This document shows positions 1 through 7,218 of a DNA stretch of 64,000 nt, one piece after another (the first letter of the stretch is position 1; each line of letters opens with the position of its first letter). The DNA is taken from NCBI GenBank assembly GCA_943788865.1, contig CALSRX010000002.1:124001-188000 (forward strand), written 5' to 3'. The notes below the pieces were generated by a model. It made no database searches, was not told the DNA's origin, and saw only the letters and a list, made by a program, of their open reading frames with translations. Source of the DNA: an uncultured Polaribacter sp. Its GTDB lineage: Bacteria > Bacteroidota > Bacteroidia > Flavobacteriales > Flavobacteriaceae. Both the position numbers and the translations under genes were made by a program.

Positions 1-276
1 CAATTATTTATTGATGCAATAGAAGATTCAGTTGTTATTCCTATAGAAAGAGATTCTCCTTTATTATCTGATTCAAAAAAGCTAATAAGACGGGTTGAAG
101 TATTAAAAAATAGAATCATAAAGTTGATGAGTGCTTCAGCGATTGAACGCTATGAGGACTTTATTGAAACCTACCCAAATATCGCACAACGTGTTCCTCA
201 AAAAATGATTGCTTCTTACCTTGGCATTACACCAGAAGCGCTCTCCACTGTTAAAAGAAATCGACTAAAAAAATAA
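1..276 (+). CDS. Crp/Fnr family transcriptional regulator, C-terminal part
   Basis: An open frame enters from the left edge and ends at TAA 274-276, giving about 91 residues. The tail carries the pattern RYEDFIETYPNI, then RVPQKMIASYLGITPEALS, which is the C-terminal effector segment and recognition helix of Bacteroidetes Crp/Fnr regulators. These proteins have an N-terminal cyclic-nucleotide-binding fold, here outside the window, followed by a helix-turn-helix. The next gene lies in the same direction about 90 bases downstream and could be its target; that is inference. The effector is unknown. Confidence 0.85.
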   Translation, partial: QLFIDAIEDSVVIPIERDSPLLSDSKKLIRRVEVLKNRIIKLMSASAIERYEDFIETYPNIAQRVPQKMIASYLGITPEALSTVKRNRLKK

Positions 277-369
277 ATCATTCTTTCCTTTATTAATCTA
301 CATTAATGCACAACTTTTTAAATGACCTCATCTTTGTGTCATTATAAATCATTTAAAAAGACAATCAAC

Positions 370-804
370 ATGAAAAATTTATTAAAAATCAGTTCGGTAT
401 TATGGTTAATATGGGGAATCGTTCATATGTTCTTCGGAAGTTTTATTTTATACCTCGTTTCGATAGGCGACACAAGTAGAATAGTGGCAGAAGTAGCCAA
501 TAATGTTGCACCTGAGCTAGTTACTATGGATTATCACGCAGCAGCAAACGCCATGTTTGGACAGCATGGATGGAATTTACTGTGGTTTGGAATAGTAACT
601 GCAATAGCAGCCTTTTATGTATGGAAAGGAAATAAAAATGCTATTTTCTTAGCAGCAATTGTGGGTGGTTTAGCTGATTTAGGGTATTTTATGTTTATGG
701 ATTTAGGTGGTTATGTAACCTTTTTTCCTGGAAAATTAATGACCTATATTGCATTAGGTGCTATCGTAACGAGTTTTTATGCTCATTTTAAAATTAAAGA
801 ATAA
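370..804 (+). CDS. Hypothetical four-helix membrane protein
   Basis: A 144-residue protein if translation starts at ATG 370 (MKNLLKISSVLW). The frame stays open upstream to 322, but that extension (TSSLCHYKSF) is polar and looks like leader sequence. Four hydrophobic stretches lie near residues 5-30, 60-80, 88-108 and 118-138, so it is an inner-membrane protein. It lies 21 bases before the pirin gene and is probably co-transcribed with it, downstream of a Crp-type regulator. I do not recognise a functional family. Confidence 0.75.
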   Translation: MKNLLKISSVLWLIWGIVHMFFGSFILYLVSIGDTSRIVAEVANNVAPELVTMDYHAAANAMFGQHGWNLLWFGIVTAIAAFYVWKGNKNAIFLAAIVGGLADLGYFMFMDLGGYVTFFPGKLMTYIALGAIVTSFYAHFKIKE

Positions 805-825
805 CCAATTAACAATTCAATCAAA

Positions 826-1509
826 ATGGAAATTCTACATAAAAAGGATATTGCTCGAGGTGGATTTGCAGGAATTCGAGAAAGTCCTATGATAAAGGAA
901 TCTCGCTTGTTTGGAATGAAAAAAGTTCACGATTTGAGTTGGGATGGTATTGGGAATTTCGTTTATTTATCAGACGCTAACTTTATTCCTAAAGGCGAAA
1001 CAGGCATGCATCCACATAGGGAAATTGATGTTATTTCTTTTATGGTAAAAGGTCGTGTACTGCATGAAGGAACCTTAGAACATGGAAAAATTCTAGATGA
1101 AAACGAAATACAAGTTCAAAGAGGTGGTGGTGAAGGATTTTTTCATAATGAAATAAATCCTGACTCAATTGAAAACAGGATGATTCAGATGTGGTGCATT
1201 CCTGAAATCACAGGTCAAAAATCTGATTATAAAAAATACACCTTAAAAAAGAATTCTTTTACTAAAATATACGGTGGAGATGAAAATTCTGATGAAACCT
1301 TCAATAGTCATACTCATATAGAAATTGGTGCATTTTCAAAAGGTGCAAAATTCTCCATAGAACAACAATTATTGGCATATATAACGAAAGGAATTGCAAT
1401 TATAAATGATGAGAAAGTACAAGATGGAGATTTCATAAGATGCAAAGGCTTGCATTTCGAAGCAATAGAAGATTCTCAAATAATTATGATATACGAAAAA
1501 AGAAAATAA
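826..1509 (+). CDS. Pirin family protein (bicupin)
   Basis: The 227-residue product has the pirin cupin signature: MHPHREIDVIS at residues 61-71 supplies two histidine ligands (H62, H64), and FFHNE near 105-109 supplies the third histidine and the glutamate. Pirins are cytosolic iron-binding bicupins; some act as quercetin 2,3-dioxygenases, others as redox-responsive regulators. The length is slightly below that of classical pirins (about 230-290) and the second cupin keeps no obvious metal ligands, which is normal for the family. Substrate cannot be read from sequence. Confidence 0.88.
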   Translation: MEILHKKDIARGGFAGIRESPMIKESRLFGMKKVHDLSWDGIGNFVYLSDANFIPKGETGMHPHREIDVISFMVKGRVLHEGTLEHGKILDENEIQVQRGGGEGFFHNEINPDSIENRMIQMWCIPEITGQKSDYKKYTLKKNSFTKIYGGDENSDETFNSHTHIEIGAFSKGAKFSIEQQLLAYITKGIAIINDEKVQDGDFIRCKGLHFEAIEDSQIIMIYEKRK

Positions 1510-1523
1510 CGGCATACAACAAG

Positions 1524-1624
1524 GTATAAAAGCAATAGCGGTTTGGGTGTTTACTCAAACCGTTTTTTGCATTTAATTAGTATAGTAAAAATAAGCACAT
1601 ATTAATTCGCTATTGCTCTTATAC
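1524..1624. repeat. Long-range inverted repeat enclosing a terminator
   Basis: Arms of 17 nt at 1524-1540 (GTATAAAAGCAATAGCG) and 1608-1624 pair with one mismatch and enclose the terminator hairpin at 1539-1562. The architecture resembles dispersed intergenic inverted repeats common in Flavobacteriaceae. It occupies most of the 302-base gap between pirin and the convergent EptA gene; I see no gene there. Confidence 0.6.
1539..1568 (+). terminator. Rho-independent terminator after pirin gene
   Basis: Stem CGGTTTG (1539-1545) pairs perfectly with CAAACCG (1556-1562) across a 10-nt loop and is followed directly by six T. It lies 30 bases after the pirin stop codon. Confidence 0.7.
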
Positions 1625-1728
1625 TAAACGTTAAACGAAACATACAAATAGCAAAACGTTATCTCTAAGCAACAATACAAAAAGATAGGAGTGAGATTGT
1701 TTGATTACCTTCGCAATGAAAAATAAAC

Positions 1729-1764
1729 CAAAACCCCCTCTGCTAAAACAGAGAGGGTTTTTTA
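1729..1764. terminator. Bidirectional terminator between convergent genes
   Basis: AAACCCCCTCTG pairs with CAGAGAGGGTTT (one mismatch) around CTAAAA, with A and T tracts on the two sides. It is positioned to stop the leftward EptA transcript, whose stop is at 1812, and any read-through from the pirin gene. Confidence 0.7.
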
Positions 1765-1811
1765 TTGTATCAAATGTATTATTATTTAACTGTAAGTGTT
1801 GTCATTAATCA

Positions 1812-3332
1812 TTACTCAAAAATGTTCATGTTTTCATCATAAATAGGACTCTCTATGGCTAAAAAGTTTAAAACACTGTGAAAAACATGATTTTGTGAAA
1901 GGGTTTCATTCGGTTTTAGCTTTTTAGAATCATCTGAAAGCCAAACTATAAACGGAATTTCTAATTGCTCTCTAGGTGCAAAAGCTTTCGGTATTCCATG
2001 CATGTATAAATTATTTTCTCCTAAAGACTCTCCATGGTCAGATACAAAAAGCATGGTACTATTGTACTCTTTTAATTCTTTTAAATCATCAATTAAACTC
2101 GCTAAAAGATAATCTGTATACAAAATGGTATTGTCGTACGCATTAATCAATTCTTCTTCGGTACATTTTCCTAACTCAACACTTTCACACACGGGTGTAA
2201 ATTTTTCAAAGCTAGGTGGATATTTCTTATTATACGCTGGTCCATGACTAGTGCTTGTATGTAAAACAATTAATATTTTATCTTTCTTACTGGCTAAAAT
2301 TTGCTCTTTTAATCCTTTTAAAAGCACCTCATCATACTCACAATCTTCTCCTACACAGTCTTTTTTTAATGCTTCTTTGTTGAAATAACTTTCAATATGA
2401 ACTGGCGGCTCTCCCCAGTTGGTAGTCCTCCAAATGACCTCTACATTATTCCTGTTTAAATAATTAGGTAAAATTTCATACAAGTCGCTAGTACTTTTAT
2501 GTTCTAAAATACATTTTACGCCTCCCGTGGTATAAGTAGCACATGCTGTTGCATCAAAACTATGAAGGTTTTCTATCTTAGACAAGAAAGGATTGGTGTC
2601 TTTTTTATAACCATATAACGAAAAATTCTGACTACGAGCCGACTCTCCAATTACCAAAACAGCAATAGATTTTTTAGTGTTTGTAATGGTTGCATCTGGC
2701 AATAAAATTTCTTTTTCATTTTCCTGACTTTTGTAAATATAATGTCTAGATGTATTAACAACATAAGACCAAGGCATTGCTAAGGCTCCTATTTGAGTAG
2801 AATTATCATCGATCCACAACCAATTACTACTATTCACATAAATGAAGGATAATAAAAAGACTAGGGTCAAAGAAAATTTAATTAAAAACTTCTTGATGGT
2901 TTCTTTGATTATGTTGACTTTATAAATAAAAATAACTGGAAGGATACCAAACACAATTAAATACATTACCAACCCAAAAGAAAAGAAACTTGCAGACTGT
3001 TCGTAATCGGTATCTAAAATATTACCGATCATGGTAATGTCTATAAAAACATTGTAGGTGTATACAAAATAAACAGCAATTGAACTAATGATAAAAAACA
3101 GCGATAACAAAAACTTCCCAACAAAACGAGAAAGAAAAAATGCGATGTAAAATAAAAACGCATTTAAGACCAACATTAAAACAACCAAATTAACAATAAT
3201 GATAATTCCGTTAAAGCTTTTATAATCTAGGTTATTAAAAACGAATTTAAAAAAAGGGTAATGAAATAATAGGAAATTAGCTAAACTAGCTATCAGTACA
3301 AAGTGACTTAATTTAATATTTTTTTTTAACAT
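1812..3332 (-). CDS. eptA: EptA-like lipid A phosphoethanolamine transferase
   Basis: The 506-residue protein has about five N-terminal transmembrane helices (to about residue 165) and a periplasmic sulfatase-fold catalytic domain. VIGESAR (E230) and the CATYTT segment (T266, the position of the EptA nucleophile), together with SDHGESLGEN near residue 430, form the zinc site and active centre. The enzyme class transfers phosphoethanolamine from phosphatidylethanolamine to lipid A phosphate or core sugars. Its start overlaps the end of the PAP2 gene by 20 bases, so the two are translationally coupled. Paired cysteines in the catalytic domain suggest disulfides, as in the family. The exact acceptor is inference. 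Confidence 0.88.
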   Translation of the reverse strand: MLKKNIKLSHFVLIASLANFLLFHYPFFKFVFNNLDYKSFNGIIIIVNLVVLMLVLNAFLFYIAFFLSRFVGKFLLSLFFIISSIAVYFVYTYNVFIDITMIGNILDTDYEQSASFFSFGLVMYLIVFGILPVIFIYKVNIIKETIKKFLIKFSLTLVFLLSFIYVNSSNWLWIDDNSTQIGALAMPWSYVVNTSRHYIYKSQENEKEILLPDATITNTKKSIAVLVIGESARSQNFSLYGYKKDTNPFLSKIENLHSFDATACATYTTGGVKCILEHKSTSDLYEILPNYLNRNNVEVIWRTTNWGEPPVHIESYFNKEALKKDCVGEDCEYDEVLLKGLKEQILASKKDKILIVLHTSTSHGPAYNKKYPPSFEKFTPVCESVELGKCTEEELINAYDNTILYTDYLLASLIDDLKELKEYNSTMLFVSDHGESLGENNLYMHGIPKAFAPREQLEIPFIVWLSDDSKKLKPNETLSQNHVFHSVLNFLAIESPIYDENMNIFE

Positions 3333-4188
3333 AGATATAGGTAATTATAAATGTTGTGATGAGCAAACTTACTAATGAAAAATAAAATACAATCAAATTT
3401 GTTTCAAGTATTTTATTAATCAAGGCAAACGCACAAATAGAAAACAAACAGAGAGTGATTGGGTAATATTTTTTATGGGTTAACCAAGCCCAAAAATTGT
3501 ATTTTTTGCTGATATATACACCTACAATAGCAGAAATATATCCAATAATACTGCCAATTAACACATCAAAAGGATAATGAGCACCAACCCCAACCCTACT
3601 AGAAACAATTATTAGCCCTATCAGAAAGACAAAAAAGAACCACCCTACTTTTAGTGTCTTTTTTTGAGGCATAAAAGCAAAAAAGATTGTTGTTGTTATT
3701 GTAAAGGTAGCTATAGAATGCCCGGAGGGTAAACTGGTATTCCCCGAAAGTGTATCACCAAGTATCACAAAACTATCATGATCAAACATTGCTGCTGGTC
3801 TTGGAACTGCAAAAATTCTTTTCAATAGGTTGGTAAAAATACTCGAAACAACTAAAGAGGTTAATAAAGATTCCCAGAACTTAGGTGTATAGACTATTAA
3901 AACAGTTAAAAATGGTAAAAAAATAACAACATCTCCTAGCTCTGTTATGTTGAGTTGTAAATTCGGAAATTTTGACAAAAGTGAATTGAGATACAAAAAC
4001 AACTCTTTCTGAACATTGGCATAAGACTCAAAAGAAAAAGCACCTTTAAAAAAAAGATACAACGCTATTACTAAGAGTAGTGAAAAAGGTAAAAAAAGGA
4101 AACTTACTTTTAAGTTTTTAAAATTGTTAGCTACGCAAGTATCCAGTTTCTGGTTATTCAACATTAAAAAATCCAATCCTATTCTCAT
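3313..4188 (-). CDS. PAP2-family membrane phosphatase (LpxE-like)
   Basis: A PAP2 superfamily phosphatase with all three motifs: KRIFAVPRP, then LPSGHS, then SRVGVGAHYPFD, embedded among about six transmembrane helices. The longest frame begins at GTG 4224; ATG 4188 (MRIGLDF) or ATG 4164 (MLNNQ) are better starts and I use 4188. Overlap with the downstream phosphoethanolamine transferase points to lipid A 1- or 4'-dephosphorylation before modification, an arrangement known from Helicobacter pylori lpxE-eptA. Undecaprenyl pyrophosphate phosphatase is the alternative. Confidence 0.8.
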   Translation of the reverse strand: MRIGLDFLMLNNQKLDTCVANNFKNLKVSFLFLPFSLLLVIALYLFFKGAFSFESYANVQKELFLYLNSLLSKFPNLQLNITELGDVVIFLPFLTVLIVYTPKFWESLLTSLVVSSIFTNLLKRIFAVPRPAAMFDHDSFVILGDTLSGNTSLPSGHSIATFTITTTIFFAFMPQKKTLKVGWFFFVFLIGLIIVSSRVGVGAHYPFDVLIGSIIGYISAIVGVYISKKYNFWAWLTHKKYYPITLCLFSICAFALINKILETNLIVFYFSLVSLLITTFIITYIYVKKKY

Positions 4189-4224
4189 CCAATAAAAAAA
4201 CTTTTTTTTATTTTTTAGCACCAC

Positions 4225-4581
4225 TAAAAACTAAAGGAAACCCTACTAAACTTAACTATCAATTATTTATCTTTTTATTTATACTTAAAAAAAGAAAGTT
4301 TCCCTGTTTAACTTTTCTTCTGCCTTGTTGAAATTATAAACAACACAGAAACAACCAAAATACAAAAAATTTTCACTTTTACTACATTTTTATAAATTTT
4401 TAAAACACTAAATAGGCAGAAAAGTAAGGTGATACTCATTGAATCTTATAAAGATAAAAAGGTGTTTTAAAGTTCCATATTTGTTAACTTCTTTTTACTT
4501 TTGATATAAAATACTTGTGTAAATTTGTTTCAGTAATAAACCATTAGATATTATAAAAGTTAAAAAATAAATTCACAAAAA
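4225..4581. other. AT-rich intergenic region, no gene found
   Basis: About 360 bases between divergent genes. It must hold the promoters of the leftward lipid A operon and the rightward GNAT gene, but I find no clean TAnnTTTG box with a proper -33 element, no RNA gene and no convincing hairpin. Confidence 0.5.
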
Positions 4582-5097
4582 TTGCAAAACATTACCAAAG
4601 CAAAAATTAAAGATGCTAAAGAATTAGCACAACTTGCTAAAAATTCTTTTTTGCCTGCGCACGGACATTCAGCACCTAAAGAAGACATAAACAATTATAT
4701 TTTAGCAAACTTTGATGAAGCCAATTTTATCACAGAATTATCAGATCCAAAAAACCTTTATTATTGTATCTATTACAATAATATGTTGGCAGGATATTCT
4801 AAAATTACACTCAACACACCCAATAAAAATATTATTTCAGAAAATGTTACCTATTTAAGTAGATTGTATTTACTCGAAGAATTTTACGGATTAGATCTTG
4901 GCAAAGAACTATTCAATTTTAATATCAAATTTTCTAAGAAACAGCAACAAAACGGAATCTGGTTAGCGGTTTGGGTAGAAAATTACAGAGCCATTTCTTT
5001 TTACAAAAAAATGGGCTTTACAATTGTAGGCAGCCATGATTATAAAATCTCTGAAACTCATAGCAACCCTAACCATATTATGTATTTACCTTTTTAA
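4582..5097 (+). CDS. GNAT family N-acetyltransferase (PaiA-like)
   Basis: The 171-residue product has the GNAT layout: a beta-strand region ending in YLSRLYL, the acetyl-CoA loop FYGLDLGKELF near residues 100-110, and the motif B segment NYRAISFYKKMGF near 138-150. The N-terminal HGHSAPKEDINNYI resembles the polyamine acetyltransferase PaiA group. Translation must begin at TTG 4582, because the only other in-frame candidate upstream before the stop at 4537 is an ATT. Substrate is unknown. Confidence 0.8.
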   Translation: MQNITKAKIKDAKELAQLAKNSFLPAHGHSAPKEDINNYILANFDEANFITELSDPKNLYYCIYYNNMLAGYSKITLNTPNKNIISENVTYLSRLYLLEEFYGLDLGKELFNFNIKFSKKQQQNGIWLAVWVENYRAISFYKKMGFTIVGSHDYKISETHSNPNHIMYLPF

Positions 5098-5151
5098 ATT
5101 AATAACATCTTAAGTAGGTGCATTGTTTTAAATTCTAAGACTTCTTTTCAC

Positions 5152-5159
5152 TATCTTTG
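5152..5159 (+). promoter_or_regulatory. Candidate -7 box before mscS-family gene
   Basis: TATCTTTG is a perfect match to the Bacteroidetes -7 consensus TAnnTTTG, 17 bases before the start codon. The nearest upstream TTG is 26 bases away, longer than usual, so only the -7 element is supported. Confidence 0.35.
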
Positions 5160-5176
5160 GGTTAAAATATATTAAG

Positions 5177-6040
5177 ATGAATAGAAAATGGAAGTTTATT
5201 TTATATCCAATGGTGTTAATTGCCATTATATATCTTAAGTTTATTAATCAGACAACTTCTAGTTTTATTTATAAATACAACGAAATTCAGTCTATTGTTG
5301 CTTTTTTAATCTTTTATATTTCGGTTGTCTTTATCGCAAACCTTGCAAAATATATCTACTCTAAAAAAAACAAAATTTCTGCTGGTAAAAAGAACAATGT
5401 TCATTTTGGCATCGAAAACATTGCCAATTTTACAATAGGCATCGCTCTTATTATAATGATTATAAGTGCTTTTAGTGGCGTAAATCCAAAGGAATTAATT
5501 ACATCCTTAACCATTGTTGCTGCTGCAATTGCCATCTTAACAAAAGAGTATATTGTAGATTTTATAAGCGGAATTTATCTCAGTTTTTCGAACACGTTTG
5601 AAATTGGTGATTATGTAAAAATTGACCAACTAAAAGGAAAAGTAGTAGAAATTAGCATGCTAAAAGTAAAAGTATTGAATGATGATGATGACATTGTAAT
5701 CATACCAAATACCAAAGTACACTATAACGAAATTATCAACTATACTAAAAGAGATGCTCGTTTTATGACGGTAGATTTTCAAATTGCCTTAAAATATATA
5801 GATACTATTGAGCAACTTGAAAAAGAAATTATTTCCTCTTTAAAAAGTTTTAGCCAATATATAGAGCCTAAAACTTATAATTTAAAAGTTGTAGAAATGA
5901 AAACCGACTATTTAGATCTAAAATTTCAGTACACCCTTAAATTAGTTGATATGGATATGCAACGAAAAATTAGAAAGAAAACAATTAGAGAGGTTTTTAA
6001 TTTTATCTCAAGTAAAAAAGAACTTCCAACAACAAAATAG
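5177..6040 (+). CDS. Small-conductance mechanosensitive channel, MscS family
   Basis: A 287-residue protein with transmembrane helices near 8-24, 37-57, 80-100 and a pore-lining TM3 with the small-residue run ATKE-type segment IVAAAIAILTKEYIVDFISGIYL. The MscS beta domain follows with FEIGDYVKI, VVEISMLKVKV and IIPNTKV. MscS channels open on membrane tension and release solutes during osmotic downshift. A minimal, MscS-sized member rather than a large MscK or YbdG type. A damaged hydrolase fragment begins 14 bases downstream. Confidence 0.88.
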   Translation: MNRKWKFILYPMVLIAIIYLKFINQTTSSFIYKYNEIQSIVAFLIFYISVVFIANLAKYIYSKKNKISAGKKNNVHFGIENIANFTIGIALIIMIISAFSGVNPKELITSLTIVAAAIAILTKEYIVDFISGIYLSFSNTFEIGDYVKIDQLKGKVVEISMLKVKVLNDDDDIVIIPNTKVHYNEIINYTKRDARFMTVDFQIALKYIDTIEQLEKEIISSLKSFSQYIEPKTYNLKVVEMKTDYLDLKFQYTLKLVDMDMQRKIRKKTIREVFNFISSKKELPTTK

Positions 6041-6054
6041 CTTCCACAAAAAAT

Positions 6055-6339
6055 ATGATACAAAATATAGAAAATGAATGCTATGTGGCTATTGCAGGTA
6101 GCGTTGGTAATTTACCTAAAGTAAATAATATGGATATTCAGTTTGCGCAATCTATGGTTTTTACTCCCTGTGATTTCTCGTTTCCGGCAAACGGAATTAA
6201 AGCAGAAGCTACAACTAATACGGAAATGATTTTAATTGCTGATGTTGATTTAGATTTACTAAAAGATTTAAATCAGTTTGGAAGTATGCGAAACTTAAAA
6301 GATAGAAGAAAGGATATTTTTGAGTTAAAGAAAAAATAA
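6055..6339 (+). pseudogene. C-terminal remnant of a carbon-nitrogen hydrolase
   Basis: Ninety-four codons that match only the end of the Bacteroidetes nitrilase-fold hydrolase that is normally fused behind a GNAT domain (whole protein about 500 residues). The segments IENECYVAIAGSVGNLPKV, NMDIQFAQS and FGSMRNLKDRRKDIFELKK are diagnostic of that tail. The catalytic Glu-Lys-Cys triad and the GNAT half are absent, and the fragment starts immediately after the MscS gene, so it looks like a deletion product. A start ATG (6055) happens to be present, so a short peptide could still be made. Confidence 0.75.
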
Positions 6340-6343
6340 ATAC

Positions 6344-6386
6344 AACTAAAAAAACTCTTTGACAAATCAAAGAGTTTTTTTTAGTT
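6344..6386. terminator. Bidirectional terminator
   Basis: A long hairpin with arms AACTAAAAAAACTCTTTGA (6344-6362) and TCAAAGAG plus eight T (6367-6382) around a CAAA loop. It lies between the hydrolase remnant and the convergent XRE gene and overlaps the XRE stop codon by two bases. Confidence 0.8.
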
Positions 6387-6585
6387 AATCGGTTACCACT
6401 AGTTTAAAAAAATCATTTACCGGCTTTTTAAAAACCTCCGACAATTTTAATGCCAACACTGTAGAAGGCACATACCTATTTGCTTCTATAGAATTGATCG
6501 TTTGCCTAGAGACACCTATTTTTTTAGCTAAATCGTCTTGAGTCAAATTTAAAATAGCACGTTCTACTTTAATTGTGTTTTCCAT
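6385..6585 (-). CDS. XRE-family helix-turn-helix regulator
   Basis: A 66-residue single-domain DNA-binding protein. LTQDDLAKKIGVSRQTINSIE (about residues 14-34) is a classic Cro/C1 helix-turn-helix, followed by the family ending NRYVPSTVLALKLSEVF. Its start codon overlaps the stop of the upstream membrane-protein gene by one base, so the two are co-expressed. Small XRE proteins of this type commonly pair with a short integral membrane protein, in which case the membrane protein may control the regulator; that role here is inference. Confidence 0.88.
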   Translation of the reverse strand: MENTIKVERAILNLTQDDLAKKIGVSRQTINSIEANRYVPSTVLALKLSEVFKKPVNDFFKLVVTD

Positions 6586-7043
6586 TATCTGTAACGTTTT
6601 AGATTATGAAAAAACAACAATTGAATCATCAACATAAAAAGCAGTACTTGAAAATCTCCTAAGTTTTTAAATTCTGACACATTAGATTCCACAACACTAT
6701 CTACTCCAAACTCTACATAAGGCATTACTAAAGCATATACAACTCCAATGACAAAAGCAATGGCATAAGATTGCGATCGTAAGGTAGTGATCATTTCATC
6801 TTCTTCTTTATCTCTTGAGATCGACATTATTAACAACCCTACTAAAAGTACTTTTTGCAACAATAGTTTGAGCCATTCTGTATCACCTTCTAGAGCAAAA
6901 GCTCTAACAAACATCATTACAATAGAGAGTGTTACTATTGCAATACCCACAGTCATAAACTTTGATGACAATCTAAAGTTGATGATTTTTGTGAACTTAT
7001 TTTGTTCGCATTCTATAATTTTTTTCACATTCATAATTGACAA
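6585..7043 (-). CDS. Membrane protein paired with XRE regulator
   Basis: A 152-residue protein with four hydrophobic helices near residues 30-50, 60-78, 92-112 and 130-147 and an N-terminal cytosolic segment KKIIECEQNKFTKI. A second possible start is Met4. A stretch of charged residues between helices 2 and 3 (SRDKEEDEMITTL) faces the cytosol. It is the first gene of a two-gene unit with the XRE regulator, preceded by a complete Bacteroidetes-type promoter. I do not recognise a named family. Confidence 0.75.
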   Translation of the reverse strand: MSIMNVKKIIECEQNKFTKIINFRLSSKFMTVGIAIVTLSIVMMFVRAFALEGDTEWLKLLLQKVLLVGLLIMSISRDKEEDEMITTLRSQSYAIAFVIGVVYALVMPYVEFGVDSVVESNVSEFKNLGDFQVLLFMLMIQLLFFHNLKRYR

Positions 7044-7082
7044 ATTTATTTTATATTATGTAAAATTTATTTTTCTATTTGA

Positions 7083-7114
7083 CAAATATACTTTACATTT
7101 TTTAATTTTCCAAA
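7083..7114 (-). promoter_or_regulatory. Housekeeping-type promoter of membrane protein/XRE operon
   Basis: On the minus strand TTTG (7114-7111) is followed after 20 bases by TATATTTG (7090-7083), matching the Bacteroidetes -33/-7 promoter TTTG-N19..21-TAnnTTTG. The predicted transcription start lies about 30 bases before the ATG at 7043. ATGTAAA (7058-7064) and TTTACAT (7092-7098) form an inverted pair across the start region and could be the operator for the XRE protein. Confidence 0.6.
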
Positions 7115-7165
7115 TTTTATGAATATTAATTAAAAAGAGTCATAAAAAAGTATCCCAATAATTAT

Positions 7166-7195
7166 GTAACCTTAATAAAATACTCTAAGTCTTAC
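7166..7195 (+). promoter_or_regulatory. Candidate ECF-sigma promoter before serine hydrolase
   Basis: GTAACC at 7166-7171, a 17-base spacer, then GTCTTAC from 7189. The same GTAACC-N17-GTC arrangement occurs in both directions in the intergenic region of the ECF sigma gene about 3 kb away. The predicted start of transcription lies about 20 bases before ATG 7219. Confidence 0.55.
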
Positions 7196-7218
7196 AAAGA
7201 ACAAACATAAAAACGAAG

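Noticed and set aside
711-735. GTAACC in plus strand near 715
   Set aside because: It lies inside the 370-804 coding region and no GTC follows at 17 bases, so it is not counted as an ECF promoter.
6787-7122. Plus-strand open frame over the membrane protein and its promoter
   Set aside because: It is antisense to a better-supported gene and runs across the promoter region.
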